From Nageia nagi (lineage: Eukaryota > Pinophyta), in contig JBITNC010000001.1 of NCBI GenBank assembly GCA_050084985.1, positions 20,770,001-20,834,000 of the forward strand: a DNA stretch of 64,000 nt, given 5' to 3'. Each line of letters opens with the position of its first letter. Position 1 is the first letter of the stretch. The position numbers and the translations under genes were made by a program. The notes under the pieces are model-generated. The model did not search any database and was not told the DNA's origin. It was given only the letters and a program-made list of their open reading frames with translations. Below are positions 1 to 12,539 of the stretch, piece by piece.

Positions 1-1040
1 AGGGAATTTTGACAAATGTGAATTAATTTGATGAAGAAAATATGTTTTTTATTTCATGCATATGATACAAAAGCTAAGATTTCAAAATTGTTAGAAAAGG
101 GACTAGATGAGCTAGAGATAGTGCCAAGATCCTAGCAGCAACATTGGGTTATGGCAAGATCTATCTTTTAAAGTACTATTCATGATCATTTGTGCAAAGT
201 TCCAATGATAAAAATATTTTTGGATCAACTAATTAGAAAGAGAAATGATCAAATTAGGAAAAAAGGGTACCAGATAGTTTATAAATATGCCAAATTGTAA
301 TTCATTTGTGCATGCTTAATTTATGGTTTTGAGCTCTAGTCCAGAAGATTGTAAGTGCTTATTGAGGTTATGTAGGATTTACATGAGGGTAGTAGGCTTG
401 GATATTAGTGGATATTGATCAAATGGTTTAGAGGATTTCTTCACAATAGGTTCATAGGGATTTGGTTATGCATTCTTCACCTGAGGGGCACTACATACCA
501 AAATTTTTTATCATATTTTTTGCCTATGCATAAATTAGGATGTTTTTGGTGAATTAGAGTTTTGATTTGGATGAGTTTTGATTAAATTTGGGAAATTATC
601 AAAAAACTTAGTATAAAAATGTTAGGGTAGATTTAGGCATGCATGGAGGGAAATGATTATCATTTTTACCATACAAGTAGGGAGAATTTTGATGGGTTTC
701 AAAATTTAATGGAAAATAGCACCTATTGGGTTCCTAGCATCACTATTGGGATTAGAAAATAAGGCAAAACATGAAACTTAGCTTTTACATGATATTTGAC
801 ATAGTTTGATGCTTGAAATTTGTAAAAATGTAGACTTTAAGACATATTTGTTAAGAAAAATGACTTATTATTCATATTTTCTTATTTTAGCTTTAAATTC
901 AATTTTTATGATATTATTATTGATAAAATTTAATTTGTACACATATGCAATATTGGGCCTATCTGATGTGTTATGTGCCATGGAGTCTAGCCATGAATAT
1001 CATAATAGAGTTTGAGATGAGAATAGCAAAGAGGGTATAG
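1..1040. other. AT-rich stretch, no gene recognised
   Basis: No reading frame here resembles a known family. A 69-codon leucine- and isoleucine-rich frame at 806-1015 has the composition expected of random AT-rich DNA. The phrase ttcctagcatcactattggg near 730 resembles short motifs at about 2750, 5500 and 24780, next to Ty3 LTR material, so this may be old LTR or untranslated retroelement DNA. Confidence 0.5.
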
Positions 1041-1049
1041 CTAGATACC

Positions 1050-2515
1050 ACATGGTTGGATCACATGAGGGGCATATCATGCATCCCATGTGATAATTAC
1101 TTTTTTACTTCTATGATGGAGTTTTGGTGTGATGAAACCAACATATTCCACCTACCAATTGGACAGATCATAATCACATTTGTTGACATACACTACATAC
1201 TACAAGTACCTATGAAGGGTACACTTTCTATAGCTTATATGGAGGATTAGTACTACTGGATGACAAGGGCACAAGACTATCAATAGCAAAAGAAGGGTGC
1301 ATCCCTTCATGACACAATTTACATGCCCTTAGAGGACATAGACATAGTTTGTTGGTTCAAATTATATGTGGTCATTCTTATGCACACAATCCTATATAGT
1401 AATAAGAACCATGAGTGATTTCACACCAACTACATACCCATAGTGTAGGGGATATGCCTCCATAAGGAGAGATACACATGGGCCCCTTGTATAATGACCA
1501 TGATGTATAGGGATCTTCATAACTTTATCTCTATGAAGAAGGGAGGTAGGATTGTTACTTATTCATTCATATTGTAGGCTTGAGCATACGAGCACATGGT
1601 TATATAGGATGTACCTATTAGATACCATATAGGTGAATATACCCCATTAGTTCTAATGATAGATGACACAGAGGATGATAGCAACATGTAGAGTAGAGTA
1701 GTTTCATAGGCTACTTGACTTACTAGATGAGGACATCACCTTGGACCCTTATTTTGACCTACCAATATGGGAGGAGATATATCATAAGTTATCATGGAGC
1801 AATAATTCCATGCCATATGTAAGGTGTGCATGAGGTGATGGAATTCTATCACCCTGATAGGGTGCTCAAGGAGTTTGATATGATGTAGGATGTACCAATC
1901 TAAAGAGTGTGGCCGAATATGGCTAACTATGGCCTAGTACTATAGATACAAGACTATCCCACTAAGGGATGGTAGTTCTTTCATGGAGTATGGAGTGGGA
2001 TATATCATAGGATCATGCCCATAGGTTACCCACCCCTCATCATTAGCACACTTCAAAGTACCAGTAATGGTGGGATATAGTGAGGCATGTGCCACTAGTC
2101 CTCGATGACTATAAGGAGGAGGAGGAGGGAGAGGATGAGGTAGAGGATGAGGATTAGGGATATGAGGAGGAGGTAACAATAAGAAATGAGGACATAAAGG
2201 AGCTTATGGACACATGATACCTAGAACCACCATCCCTAATGGTGGACCCATCCAGGCTATCGACATCAAGAGCTGCTACCCCCTTAATTATCATCTCTAG
2301 TAGAATTCTAAAATCATAAAATTTTAGTAGAGAGATAATCTAGAAGGAAATTAACCACTAAATAACCTTTTATAGGGATAGACTAGTATATAATGACACT
2401 ACAGGTGTAGGTGGCAAGCTTGCATATCCTACAGGGGTAGATAGAGACTTTGTAGGCTCTATCGCATGTGGTACATCAATAAGAGCTAAAGAGACTCTAA
2501 GATATGATTTTCTAG
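1050..2515 (+). pseudogene. Plant mobile domain (PMD) gene relic with acidic tail
   Basis: Broken coding sequence resembling the plant mobile domain found in MAIN/MAIL-type plant proteins and in captured transposon genes. The N-terminal hallmark is clear at 1056-1250: a W-C-D-E-T-N stretch, then FHLPIGQIIIT, then a valine/aspartate-rich helix ending in a VPMKG-like segment. The C-terminal hallmark is at about 1850-1915, where HPDRVLKEFDMM is followed by a stop in place of the usual glutamine, then DVPI and RVWPNMANYGL. From about 2105 the frame becomes strongly acidic (runs of Glu and Asp, 2115-2175). Several in-frame stops and frame changes make it non-functional. PMD proteins are linked to silencing and meristem maintenance, but many plant copies lie inside transposons. 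A related relic lies on the opposite strand at 7590-9470. No terminal repeats could be tied to it. Confidence 0.7.
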
Positions 2516-2950
2516 AAGGAAAATAAGCTCATTCATATTTAGCTTTTTATGATTCAATTATGTTGTTTATTCATTTTTTGACATGTTTGGTCTAGTTTTA
2601 TTTTTTTTAAAGAAGAAAATATAATAAAGGAATTAACTAAGTAAAAGACACAATAATTGCACAACTAAAAATAGAAATCACAAAAAATCATGCAATATTA
2701 TGAAAAAGAGAGAAATAGTTATAAAAATGAGCATAAAATGTAGTAATAGTGCTAGGTTCTAGTGATATTGCTAGGGTATGAAGAGGATAAGCTAACACAT
2801 TTTGACAAAATATGAAGGAAATTTGATAAAACTATGAAAAAGTAAGTACAAAACATAAGATAAAAAGGATAACTTATGGAATAGCCCAAACACCAAAAAC
2901 ATCACAAATCATACCTAGAACTGATAATGGAGGTTAAGTTTGAGTTGTAC
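2516..2950. other. AT-rich non-coding spacer
   Basis: No coding signal seen. The segment 2735-2780 carries a duplicated short phrase (agtgctaggttctagtgatattgctagg, split over two units) that recurs in weaker form in the Ty3 LTRs at about 5500 and 23570. It may be the remaining internal part of the minus-strand Ty3 fragment to its right. Confidence 0.4.
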
Positions 2951-5124
2951 TCATAGTTTTGATCCATAATTACTTCTCATCATCATCAAGCTCTACCTTC
3001 ATAAATTATGGGAATGGATTGTTGAATATCATCAATCTTTGGTTCTTTGGGCGTACAGGTCCATCTAATAGGCTCTTTTTTACAAGCTTATACCTTTGTT
3101 GTTGCAAAATCTCATCTAAAAATTCATAATCAAATTGAAATTTATGTTTATCATGCAAATATTGAATGATATTTTTAAAATGTAAACACTCTTTTGTAGC
3201 ATGATCAGCTCTCCTATGGAAATTACAAAAGAGGTGTGCTTGATAGTTCAAACATTTAATTTGGGGGGTCTCTTTTATCGATGGATACTAAACTAGGTTT
3301 ATGGCAACTAAAGAATCCAAGAACTCACTAATATATTCATGGAAATTAGTATACATTATTTGGATATTAGGTTTTGATACTTCTATATCATCATGGTTGA
3401 CCCTAGTGACCATATTCAATTTGGTGCTTTGGCTTTCTAGGATGGATGGGATGGGGTGAAGTTTTCTTCATGTGGTCCAAGGGTTCATTGAATGATTTAT
3501 GATGGGATTCTTTCCTATCCATATCATGTACTAAATTTTCATAGGGATAATCTTGAAAATCTATGAAATCACATCTATAGGATGATAACAAGGAACAGGA
3601 AAGGACATGCTTCTTTACCTTAGTGGGAATTTGAACTTGGTTGCCTACCTTGGACCATTCAATGATGAAATCACTAACAAGCTAAATTTGTTTCTATTTT
3701 AAGGTATACATGTCTAAATGAGATGCATATTGAGTGATAAAAAACTTGTAATGATTCAAAAATGCATTAACAACATCATTAAAACATGTAATACTTTCAT
3801 TAGAAAAACTAGTAAACCATAGAAACGATTCAAATTTTAAACTTAAAGGAAATAATTTAACCAAAAAGTCATCATTGTTTTCAAATTTAACATATTTTAA
3901 ATGATAATTTTCCAAGTGTATTATAGGATCAAAATGACCATAAAACATAGTAAATGTTACCTATTTTTCATACCTTTTTTGACGGATGCAATGGCAAAAG
4001 GGGTTGTCATTGCCTTGTAAAATCATAGGTGCAAATTTCTTGATGCAATATTTGATAGAGTCCTTTCACTTATTTAATAATAAAATCCATTGAAGTGCAT
4101 AATATATATTGTCTAGTTTTGATGATTACCTAATGTCTTTATATTTGTCTTAAACTACCCCTACAAACAGTCCAAAATAGTAAATTTTTCTTGTTCAATA
4201 GTTTTTACTAATTCACTTACTATTTCTAATTGCTTTCAAGTGAAGCAATTGTGTAATTGGGATTGAGCTTTAAGAACCTCAATTCCTTATGCAATATGTA
4301 ATATTATGAATCCAACCATCCAAGTCTTCTTCTTAATCTAAATTCCATTATAGGATTAGGTTCATCCATCCAACTAACAGGAACAACGGATCTATTAGGT
4401 GCCTCATGATCTATGATGTCAACTAAGTATTCTTCATCAATGTCATCTTCCTTATTTTCATCATGTAATGGAAAAATATGTTGGGATACATGTTTCTATT
4501 TAGGATCTTGAGGAATAAGAATGTTTTGGATAGGATTTTGGCTCAAGAGGGTAGTGGTGGTGCTGGTCTTAGCAATGTCATTGGGATCTAGTTGAATCTG
4601 AGGTTGTTAGTTTTGGTTATAGATTTTAGGGTTGATGTTTAGTAACATATCAACATGTAAAGGATCAAATCATTTATAGTTTTATGAAAAAGGGTTAAAT
4701 TCATATAATTTTGATTTTATTGAATCATTTATTATTATTTAGTGTATTCAAGATCAGTATCTAGGGTGGACCCTAGAAGGTGTTTGACTTTGGTATCAAC
4801 CTCTTGTAAGGTTTGGAAAAAGAAAGGAAGACATTCCTCCATGGATAATAATTTTAAACCATTAGGGGTGGATAAGATCTTGGTAAGTACCTCTAATATG
4901 TTAGGTAGTTCCTCAAATTCTAATGGATGTGGTTTTATATCTTCCTCAACTGAGTGATTGTAATCTTCAAGTGCATTGTCGTAATCATACTATAGATGAA
5001 GCTTTTGAATTATTTCACTATGTCTCCTAGGTGCATTCATGTAGTACTTTTCTACCCTAGTCTTTTTATGATGTGTAAGAGGATATTTAGGGTTTTCTTG
5101 ATGTGAAGTAATAAGTGTATCCAT
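2950..5124 (-). pseudogene. Ty3/gypsy gag polyprotein relic
   Basis: Retroelement capsid/nucleocapsid precursor, broken by stops. From the ATG at 5124 a leader region runs through MDTLITSHQENPKYPLTHHK and an acidic block (near 4400, DDIDEEYLVDIIDHEAP). The capsid-like core is at 3694-3948: a D-P-I-I-H-L-E-N-Y stretch and LFPLSLKFESFLWFTSF, matching the usual LFPxSLxGxAxxWF pattern of plant Ty3 gag. A nucleocapsid zinc knuckle follows at 3186-3227, FCNFHRRADHATKEC, of the form C-x2-H-x4-H-x4-C rather than the canonical second cysteine. Gag binds and packages element RNA in cytoplasmic particles. The relic keeps recognisable domains but no continuous frame. Confidence 0.7.
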
Positions 5125-5179
5125 TTTTATGATACTTGGAAATTGATATTAGTCCTATCCAAAATCTTAGGGTTTTGGT

Positions 5180-5967
5180 GCAACTAATGAAGAATAATGT
5201 GATGTATCAAAAATAATTTGAGTTCACCAATTTTTATAACTAAATAATAATAATAATATATTAAATTAGGTATATTTATACTATATTCAATTAATGAATT
5301 TAACAATAAAATAATACAAAAATGATAATATAGATGATGAAAATGATCTATTTGACCTTGACCTATCAAAACTATAAAATGAAAGATACAAACTTGCATT
5401 TTACCTATGATGATGATAAAAGGTGATATTTGTACTAAAAGGGATGAATGATAAGCTTCTTTGAAGAATGGATCCCAAAATCCAACCTTAACCTAATGAC
5501 GATGCTAGGAACCTAGTAATAGTGCTTGGCTACCTTTCCAATTTAGACTCCCCTTAGCTTGATGTTATCATCTTGCCTTTATTCCATAAAATACCACTCA
5601 TAAATGAGTAAGAGGTAGCAAGAATGCAAAACTTAGAGTATAACAATTTCCAAAATTGATAGGCAATATTAAGAAACATCGATCAATAAGGACACTAGTA
5701 ATTGCCACCTATCAAGGATTCAAGAATGTGTAAGATCATGTCATATCTTTTACCATGCACACCCTTACACCTTTATAGGTAACAAGTAGAGTGCCAAGGC
5801 TCCTTTTTGGGCATATTGTGATACCGACCCATATGTTACTATAAAACATAAAGATAGATGAGAGTCCACATTGATAAAGGCATTTATTTAATAAATTAAA
5901 TAAATCATTTTGAATAATTAAAAAGGGGTATTTTAATTAAATTAAAATTCCTTTTTAGGTGTTAACA
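5180..5967 (-). repeat. Ty3/gypsy 5' LTR (minus orientation)
   Basis: The minus strand starts TGTTAACACC at 5967. A TATA-like CTATAAAG lies at about 5771-5779. The sequence is alignable along most of its length with the LTR at 22796-24035, for example the shared phrases ttgataggcaatattaagaaacat/gataggtgatgtaaagaaacat and the A/T-rich end before the terminus. The inner (left) boundary is approximate, and no convincing primer site was located beside it. Confidence 0.65.
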
Positions 5968-7589
5968 AAAACCATACATCCATCCATATTACTCATATAT
6001 ATAGTTGTACATATAAATAAAGAAGTAGTTTATGAATATAATATTCATATTTGATTTTGTCAAAATATATTTTGCAAAGTTTTTAAAATTTAGGATGATA
6101 AACAAATATAACCTTGATACATTTTCAGGATATTGTGAACTCACACACTTTGGTACATTTTAAAATCTTAAAACAATCAAAAATAAGATGTAACTTGAGT
6201 ATAATTTTGAGTGATTATTCATCCTACTATTTCACTTCATCTCAAACCAAAGATATAAGATAGGAAGAAAAAAAAAAGAGAAAAATAAATTCAAAAGATA
6301 TTAAAAAAAATAAAAGAAAAATTATATATATAAAAGAAAAATTCTTGGTTGATTACAGTATCCTCTATCATGGATATGAACATTTGACTAATAATAGAGC
6401 AAGGGTATAATGGGATCTAGGGGTTAGTTGCTATGGAAACCTATCTGGCAATGAGGTATACCTTACGAAGTGGTGACATGTCTAGTATTTACAATGGATC
6501 TCTATACATTTCATATAGATGAATAATCCTACATATTTTATGCTCTTGAAACATTAATTTTGTGAGCATCAAGAGAAGGAAATGAACATCATTGCACACA
6601 CACGAGTTCATAGTAAACTTATGTGTATTATAACATTATTTTATGTCATCGCTAGTAGATGAAACCAAAATGAAAGATTATTTGATGAAATTAATTTGAA
6701 TATCTTATTCATTACACTTCTTTAACATATTATACATTCATTTCACCTCATAATATATAAAAATTATTATGATATTCATGAGTTAACTATAATGTTATAT
6801 TTTATATTTAAATTGTTATAACATTCTTTCATACCCATTTTTCATGAGTTTACATTTATAAATTCATACATCTATATGTTCATACATTCATAAAATTTAT
6901 ACCATTCAACATATATATGTTATCCCACTATATGTGTTCAAAATTATGCATATAGATAGCCAAGAATGGAAGATGATGATATCTGATTCTCTGCTACCTT
7001 AAATAAAATCTTGTCATAATTATAACTATGTCATTATAAGAGTATAATGATAAAATTAATAAATGATCCAAATTGTTAATATTTACATTATCCATCAATT
7101 ATAATCACATCATATATGAACAATTCATCCACCAAGCTAATAAGAAGTATCATTATACTACGATAATGTAAATCAACATCAATGTTCCATCAACATGGAA
7201 TATAATAATAAAATTAAAAATAATGTCTAAACATTTAGATGTAGGAAATTTTAGGCCTATTATCCATCAAAAATAACACATGATAACATCTAGGAAAGTA
7301 ACAACTCGTTAAATGATCATGATATGAAGAATAACCATAAGCATGAGCATCCAAATATATATATATAATCATAGATTCCAATGCCTAGTCATCAATAACA
7401 TCCATCCAAAAAAATCAATCATGATCACCATGAAAAAAAAATGAATATAAAGTACCAACATCAATGAATATAATTCCATAACATGATGTTAAAATTATAG
7501 CAATAATATAAAAAATATATCAAATGCTCAATCCTTAGGGGCATATTCATAAGCACTTCCCTCACCACCACCCTAACCACTAGTCTAGC
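5968..7589. other. Very AT-rich non-coding stretch
   Basis: No gene or domain recognised. Contains A-rich tracts (6265-6345) and short (TA)n runs (about 6900 and 7358). Repeated ATAATTATAATCACATCAT-like phrases give it a low-complexity character. It separates the Ty3 5' LTR from the minus-strand PMD relic. Confidence 0.5.
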
Positions 7590-9470
7590 CAATCTCTTGG
7601 CCTCTCTGTGATAATGCTGAAGGGCTATCAATACTCCTTTGTCACCACACTACCTGAAGTTCTAATGATCTATTCCTATGATGAGAAAAAGTAGAAATAA
7701 CACTCCTACTAGGAGAATTTGTAGTCCTTCCTCTATCTCTCTATGCACTAGTACTACCATATGTCTCACTAGCTATCGTAGAGGGAAGTGTATAGATATT
7801 CAAAGTAACATAGCCTAAAAGAGGGATGGGATAGTCCAAATAGGATGCATATGCAAGAACACCCACTAGCTAAGTATCAAAACACCCATGGTAGTATTCC
7901 CTCTATCTACATATATCTTTGATAAATATAGATGAGTTCCTCTCTATTCCTACTGCAATACCCTCTATACCCTTCTTCTAGTGTAGATATTGGATCATGT
8001 CTCATGCCATGTACCTCTCATGTATATACATGTCTCTATCTACCCTATACTGGAGCTTTTATTCCTTTGAATTTGTAAGCTGATATAGTTGAGCTTGTAA
8101 GGACTCATTTTCCTATCATGACTAATCAAGTAATGATAATATACAAGTAGAAACTTGAGCTCCTTGATCTCACCTAGCATAGAGTCATAACTACAAAGTT
8201 GTGAAGCTAATCCTTCCTCCTCTAGAATTCCCTCAATGTGAGTACATCCCACTCTACCTCAACCTCCATCTCTAGAATGTTCTTAGCATGACCCATATCT
8301 ACATCATTCTCCTCCTTTATGGTAGGCCCTACACTAGGATGCTCTACACATTACTGCACTCAATGACCTTGGTCGACCTCCTTAGCCTCCTCAACCTCAT
8401 CCTACCACTAGGAAGAAAAAACCTTTGTAACCCCAATATCATTTGCATCTATATACTCATCAATATCCTCATCCCTTGTAGGATTAGACTCAACATAAAT
8501 CAAGGGCTTAAGACCCTCCATAAAAAGGGTGCCCTCTCTCTAATACCTTATAGGCTCTGGAGGAATATCCTGAATGAGACCAAACTAGAATCTAATCTGC
8601 TCAAACTAAAAAACACTCCAAAAAATATATCCATTAATCATGGAGGATCCTCTCCTTTTAAATTCTTGTAAGCTCTACCTCCAACTCATCCTACACTAGA
8701 TAAAGATGATAGGATCAAAACCTAACATGGTTAGGCATAAACTGGTTAAGCATTTCATAGTAGAAATGAATATCTCTAGGAATGTCATCAGTAGGATGGA
8801 TGTAAAATTCCTCCCTCCATCTCAAAATACATATATAATATTATGTATGATCCATAAAACTAAGAATAAGAATGTCATGAGGATGTATAATGTAAATATG
8901 TTCATATTCCCATGCTTGTAAAGTTACTAAAAAAGAAGTCCTATGACCCTATGAATAAAATAATAGCTCCCTATAACACTATGCTAACAAAGTTGGAGAT
9001 CAAGTGAAGATAAAATTATATTGCATCATATCTGCAATAATGGGAAGAAATGACCATGGGAATTGACCATTTCCCATATGAAGTAAAGCATAGCACCATA
9101 TCAACCCCATAAAAAAGGAGAATTTGATACTCCCCTACTAGTTATCATGCCAATACTAAAAAGACTTGATCTTACCTGAGCTAATCTTAGACATGATCAT
9201 GTTAATCCTATCAGATCCATATAAATAGGAGATAATAGGCCAAGCATCACCCCTTTCAACAATGTGTTGAATCTTTTGGCCATGAATAGGTAAGTAATAG
9301 AGATGATGGATGTCCTCTACTTTGATAATCATCTCCCCTATATGGAGATGGAAAGTAGAAGTGGTAGAGTCCCACATCTCTAGCAAAGCTACCATGAGAG
9401 GGTACTCTTGGTGAATTTGACTCATGTAGGGTCCAAATCTAAAGCCCACACTTTGGAAAAAGGTATATTT
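7590..9470 (-). pseudogene. Plant mobile domain (PMD) gene relic, minus strand
   Basis: The N-terminal part is readable at 9156-9449: LLEMWDSTTSTFHLHIGEMI, then IKVEDIHHLYYLPIHGQ, the typical PMD signature (W-x-x-x-T-x-T-F-H-L, G-E-M, D-I-x-x-L-x-x-L-P-x-x-G). The C-terminal PMD hallmark FGLIQDIP is at about 8562-8583, directly after an EQIRF segment. Then comes a hydrophilic tail, ESNPTRDEDIDEYIDANDIG, an acidic block (EVEEAKEVDQ near 8380, EEENDVDM near 8290) and a possible coiled coil at 8040-8252. Stops and frameshifts separate these pieces. It is clearly related to the plus-strand relic at 1050-2515, including the acidic tail. Whether it was a host gene or transposon cargo cannot be decided. 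Confidence 0.7.
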
Positions 9471-11573
9471 TGCAACAATAAGAAATGAACATCTCTCCTA
9501 AAGTATGGTGGGATAACAACCTCTAGAGTCAAAAATATCTTGAACCTAGGGAAAATAGTAAATTAAGTTAAGTAAAAATAAATAAATAAATATTTACTTA
9601 AGGGTTGAATGTCAAATATAAGGAAAACAAGTTTCAGAGTGGTTGGTGTCCATCGACTAAATGTCAATGACCTTGAAATCCTTTGGCTCAGGTCGATGAT
9701 CATGATTGAAAAAATACTAAAAATTATCCTAAAACTAAAATCTAAATGTTCAAAAATATTCTAAATGTAAAAATAACTAATCTCATGATTTTTATTTTTT
9801 AATTTTATATATAGAAAAGAATTACTACGAAAAAAAACAAAAAAGAGGGTTTTAAAACCCTACCTCATCCCTAATTGACCTCATCTAAATAGCTAGTCTC
9901 CTCCTCGACGGTATGTTGACTCATAAAAAGTGACAAGATGGTTAAATAGGGAGTCAATCATAAAAAAAGTGTGACATACCAATAGGATCTTTGGAAAATA
10001 GAAAATACCAATGAGAAAATGATAACTCAATTTTTATTTTTATTCAACTCATGACCTTGGATGTTGATGATTTTAATTTAGACACTGGCAATTGAAATGG
10101 AACATCAATGGTATGAACCAAATATTGATGATCCTTAAAAATTTAAAATTTTCACAATTAAATAGAAAATATAAAATTGGAAGCCCTCTTTTAGTATCTC
10201 ATGATGAGTTATCAATGAGGCTATACCAAAATATATGAGTATATAAGTATATATACATAAAAAAATATTAAAGCCCTCTTCCTAGTGCTTGAGCATGGTC
10301 CTTACAGAACCCAAAACAAAGGATTAAAAAATGTGTCAAAATCAAAATAAGTTTGTTTTCTACTTGTTAAAATGATCAAAGTAACATGTTTGAAAGAGAT
10401 TCAATCTCACAAATGATGCAAGCTTCAAGAAATTGAACATGATTTAAAAGCATGGAATGACCTTTTATGTAAGATCATCATGTAACCTTGTGTTGGGACA
10501 AAGAGCAATAAAATCAAATATACTATATATTCAATATAATCTTAATATCACATACTCACTTAGGCATGTAGAGATGAACTAGAGTCTCATCAAGCAACTA
10601 CCACAAATAGCATACAATATGTAGATAGACACAAGTGATGATTTTGTCTACATCACAATTATTTTCAAAATGCATCAAGTGCAAAATATTAGAACATGAT
10701 TTATTCTAACATAATTTATTCAAAATACTAAATCAATTTTAAATATTGATCCAAGAGTCAAACACATAAGTCATGCAACAAAAAATACATAATCTTTAAG
10801 CCCTCCTTTGAGTATCTCCTTATGAGTTCTAGATGAGGCAATACAAAAATATACAAATACATAAATAAAAATACAAAAAATCTTTAATCCCTATTTTTAG
10901 CACCTCATCATGGGTCCTTGATGAGGCAATATTATAAAAATATCCATTCATGAGTCCTTGGTGGGAAAATCATCTTTTTTATACCCCCTATCATGAATCC
11001 TTGATGAGCCTAAAAAAATGAAAAATGTATCAAAGATAAAATAATCAAGCCTCTTACTTATCACTTTGACCAATGTAACTTGTTTTGGAAAAACTAAAAC
11101 TTATTAGTAATCCAAAATTTGAAAACTTGAACTTGATTAAATACATAGTATGAACTTTTGTGCAACCATCATGTAACCTCACTATTGAAATGAAAAGTAG
11201 AATAATCAAATCAATTGTATTTGCAAAGTAAACTTCTTTATCACATACTAGCTTAGGCATATGTAGATGAGCTAGAGCATTGTCACATACCTATCACATA
11301 ACAAAATTCGATCTAGTGATACACATAAGTTTTGCTTTGATAATACAACACTAGTATTTTCAAAATGCTTCAAATGCAAAAGATCAAAAATAGATTTAAT
11401 CATAATTCAAGCAATCAAATTTACCTTATTCTAGAGAATAGATCATTCCAAAACATCAACTAGAGTTAAAAATACAAGTTAAGAAACTTCAATATACCTA
11501 CCTTTAGAAAGGTAAATTTTTTAATTATCCCCCACTTACAATTAACAAATAATTCAAAAAGGGATAAAATGTA
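9471..11573. other. Non-coding DNA with repeated modules
   Basis: No coding signal. Two phrases of the ATCGATGACT type (about 9650-9705 and 10062-10135) resemble arrays inside LTRs elsewhere in the window. Most of 10185-11560 is an old tandem duplication, listed separately. The organisation suggests LTR or leader DNA of a degraded retroelement. Confidence 0.45.
10185..11560. repeat. Old tandem duplication, period about 690 bp
   Basis: Two diverged units in the same orientation. Matching landmarks about 690 bp apart: agccctc(t/c)tttnagtatctc at 10193 and 10800; atcatgtaacct at about 10480 and 11170; tcacatact followed by cttaggcat at about 10550 and 11240; aaaatgc(a/t)tca at about 10668 and 11358. 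Within each unit a shorter motif, roughly tcatgagtccttgatgaggc, recurs (10200, 10830, 10905, 10945, 10990). No protein is implied. Confidence 0.6.
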
Positions 11574-12430
11574 GACATCCAAAAATGATCCCTCTTTCAA
11601 AAGTTAGAAGAGGGACACAAAGTAAAATATTATTATAAAAGTTATAATAAAAATAAAATGCCATCATTTGAATTTGAACGTCGACTATCCATACCATACG
11701 TCAACATTCAACACCCAAATGTCAATGACTCTATGATTGAAAAAGTAAAAACAAAAATGGAAAGTTGTTAAACAACTTCTTCAAAAAGCTATAGACTAAA
11801 GATGACTCATCACCAATCCTATGTGTACAAGCAATAGATCACAACCATGATAAGATTGGATAATATTTTTATCTTGATTTTTATCTCCAAAATGGAAACT
11901 TCTTCAGTTTCCTCGATCTATAAATAAAGCCTTTAACATTGAATAAAAGGACTCAAATTCAAAGTAAAATAACTCTGCAAAAATTCACTTAGAGCTTTTG
12001 AAGAGTTAAGTACTTTTTTTATGCACTTGTTCATGTATTTTAATTAAATACTTTATATTTTTATGTGAGTAGTTATATTTGATGGTTTATTTTGGCATAT
12101 GTATAGGATCCATAGGTGTTGAGACATAGAATGTCAAAGGTTTACTGAGGTAATAATAACTAGAGAACAAAAGACTAAACAAAAATGAAGCGAGATATGA
12201 GATTTAGCAAGAAACACACTCTAGTTGTAGAAATTCCAGTGATTACATATCGAACACTAACAATTCGAGATAATCATTGACAACTTCATCAAGAATGCCA
12301 ACAACTCTATAAAAGCCTAACAGACTCTAAAATATCATTTTGTAAAATCCCTTAGAGTAAGGCACACCAAATCCATAGATTCCTAATTATACATTTAAGG
12401 TATAACCAAGAGTAATAAAATATATTTTTA
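11574..12430 (+). repeat. Lone LTR of the TGTAGACAyC family (3' end uncertain)
   Basis: Starts TGTAGACATCCAAAAATG, nearly the same terminus as the LTRs beginning at 43470 and 58513. It has a TATA-like CTATAAATA at 11918-11926, at a similar relative place to that in the 58513 LTR. Near 12285 the phrase atgccaacaactctataa matches atcgccaacgactctataa at about 58783. No gag follows on the plus strand; instead a minus-strand pol relic begins at 12540, so this is a solo LTR or a truncated end. Confidence 0.5.
11918..11926 (+). promoter_or_regulatory. LTR TATA box
   Basis: CTATAAATA inside the lone LTR, oriented with the LTR terminus at 11574. It supports plus orientation. Confidence 0.4.
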
Positions 12431-12539
12431 TTTTGATATTAATTATCTTCTTTGCTAAAATGGTTATTTTTTGGGTAGTACAATAATGTCTTTTCTTCTT
12501 ATATGATTGAATAATGATATAAAATTCCTAATCATGTGT

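Larger units (their letters stand above)
2950..5967 (-). mobile_element. Ty3/gypsy fragment: 5' LTR plus gag, pol missing
   Basis: Read on the minus strand, this is an LTR (5967 down to about 5180), a short leader, and a degenerate gag from an ATG at 5124 to about 2950. Protease, RT and integrase do not follow, so the element was truncated at its left side, where the sequence passes into spacer and then the PMD relic. The LTR is homologous to the interrupted LTR at about 22.8-24.0 kb, so this fragment and the pol at 25.1-28.1 kb belong to the same family. They cannot be one element, because the 5' LTR here lies to the left of that 3' LTR. Confidence 0.7.

Noticed and set aside
806-1015. 69-codon hydrophobic frame that could look like a membrane peptide
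   Set aside because: AT-rich random composition (Leu, Ile, Phe, Tyr), no recognisable domain and no supporting context.
8288-8671. 127-codon plus frame
   Set aside because: It is antisense to the PMD relic, whose hallmark FGLIQDIP lies on the minus strand in this interval.
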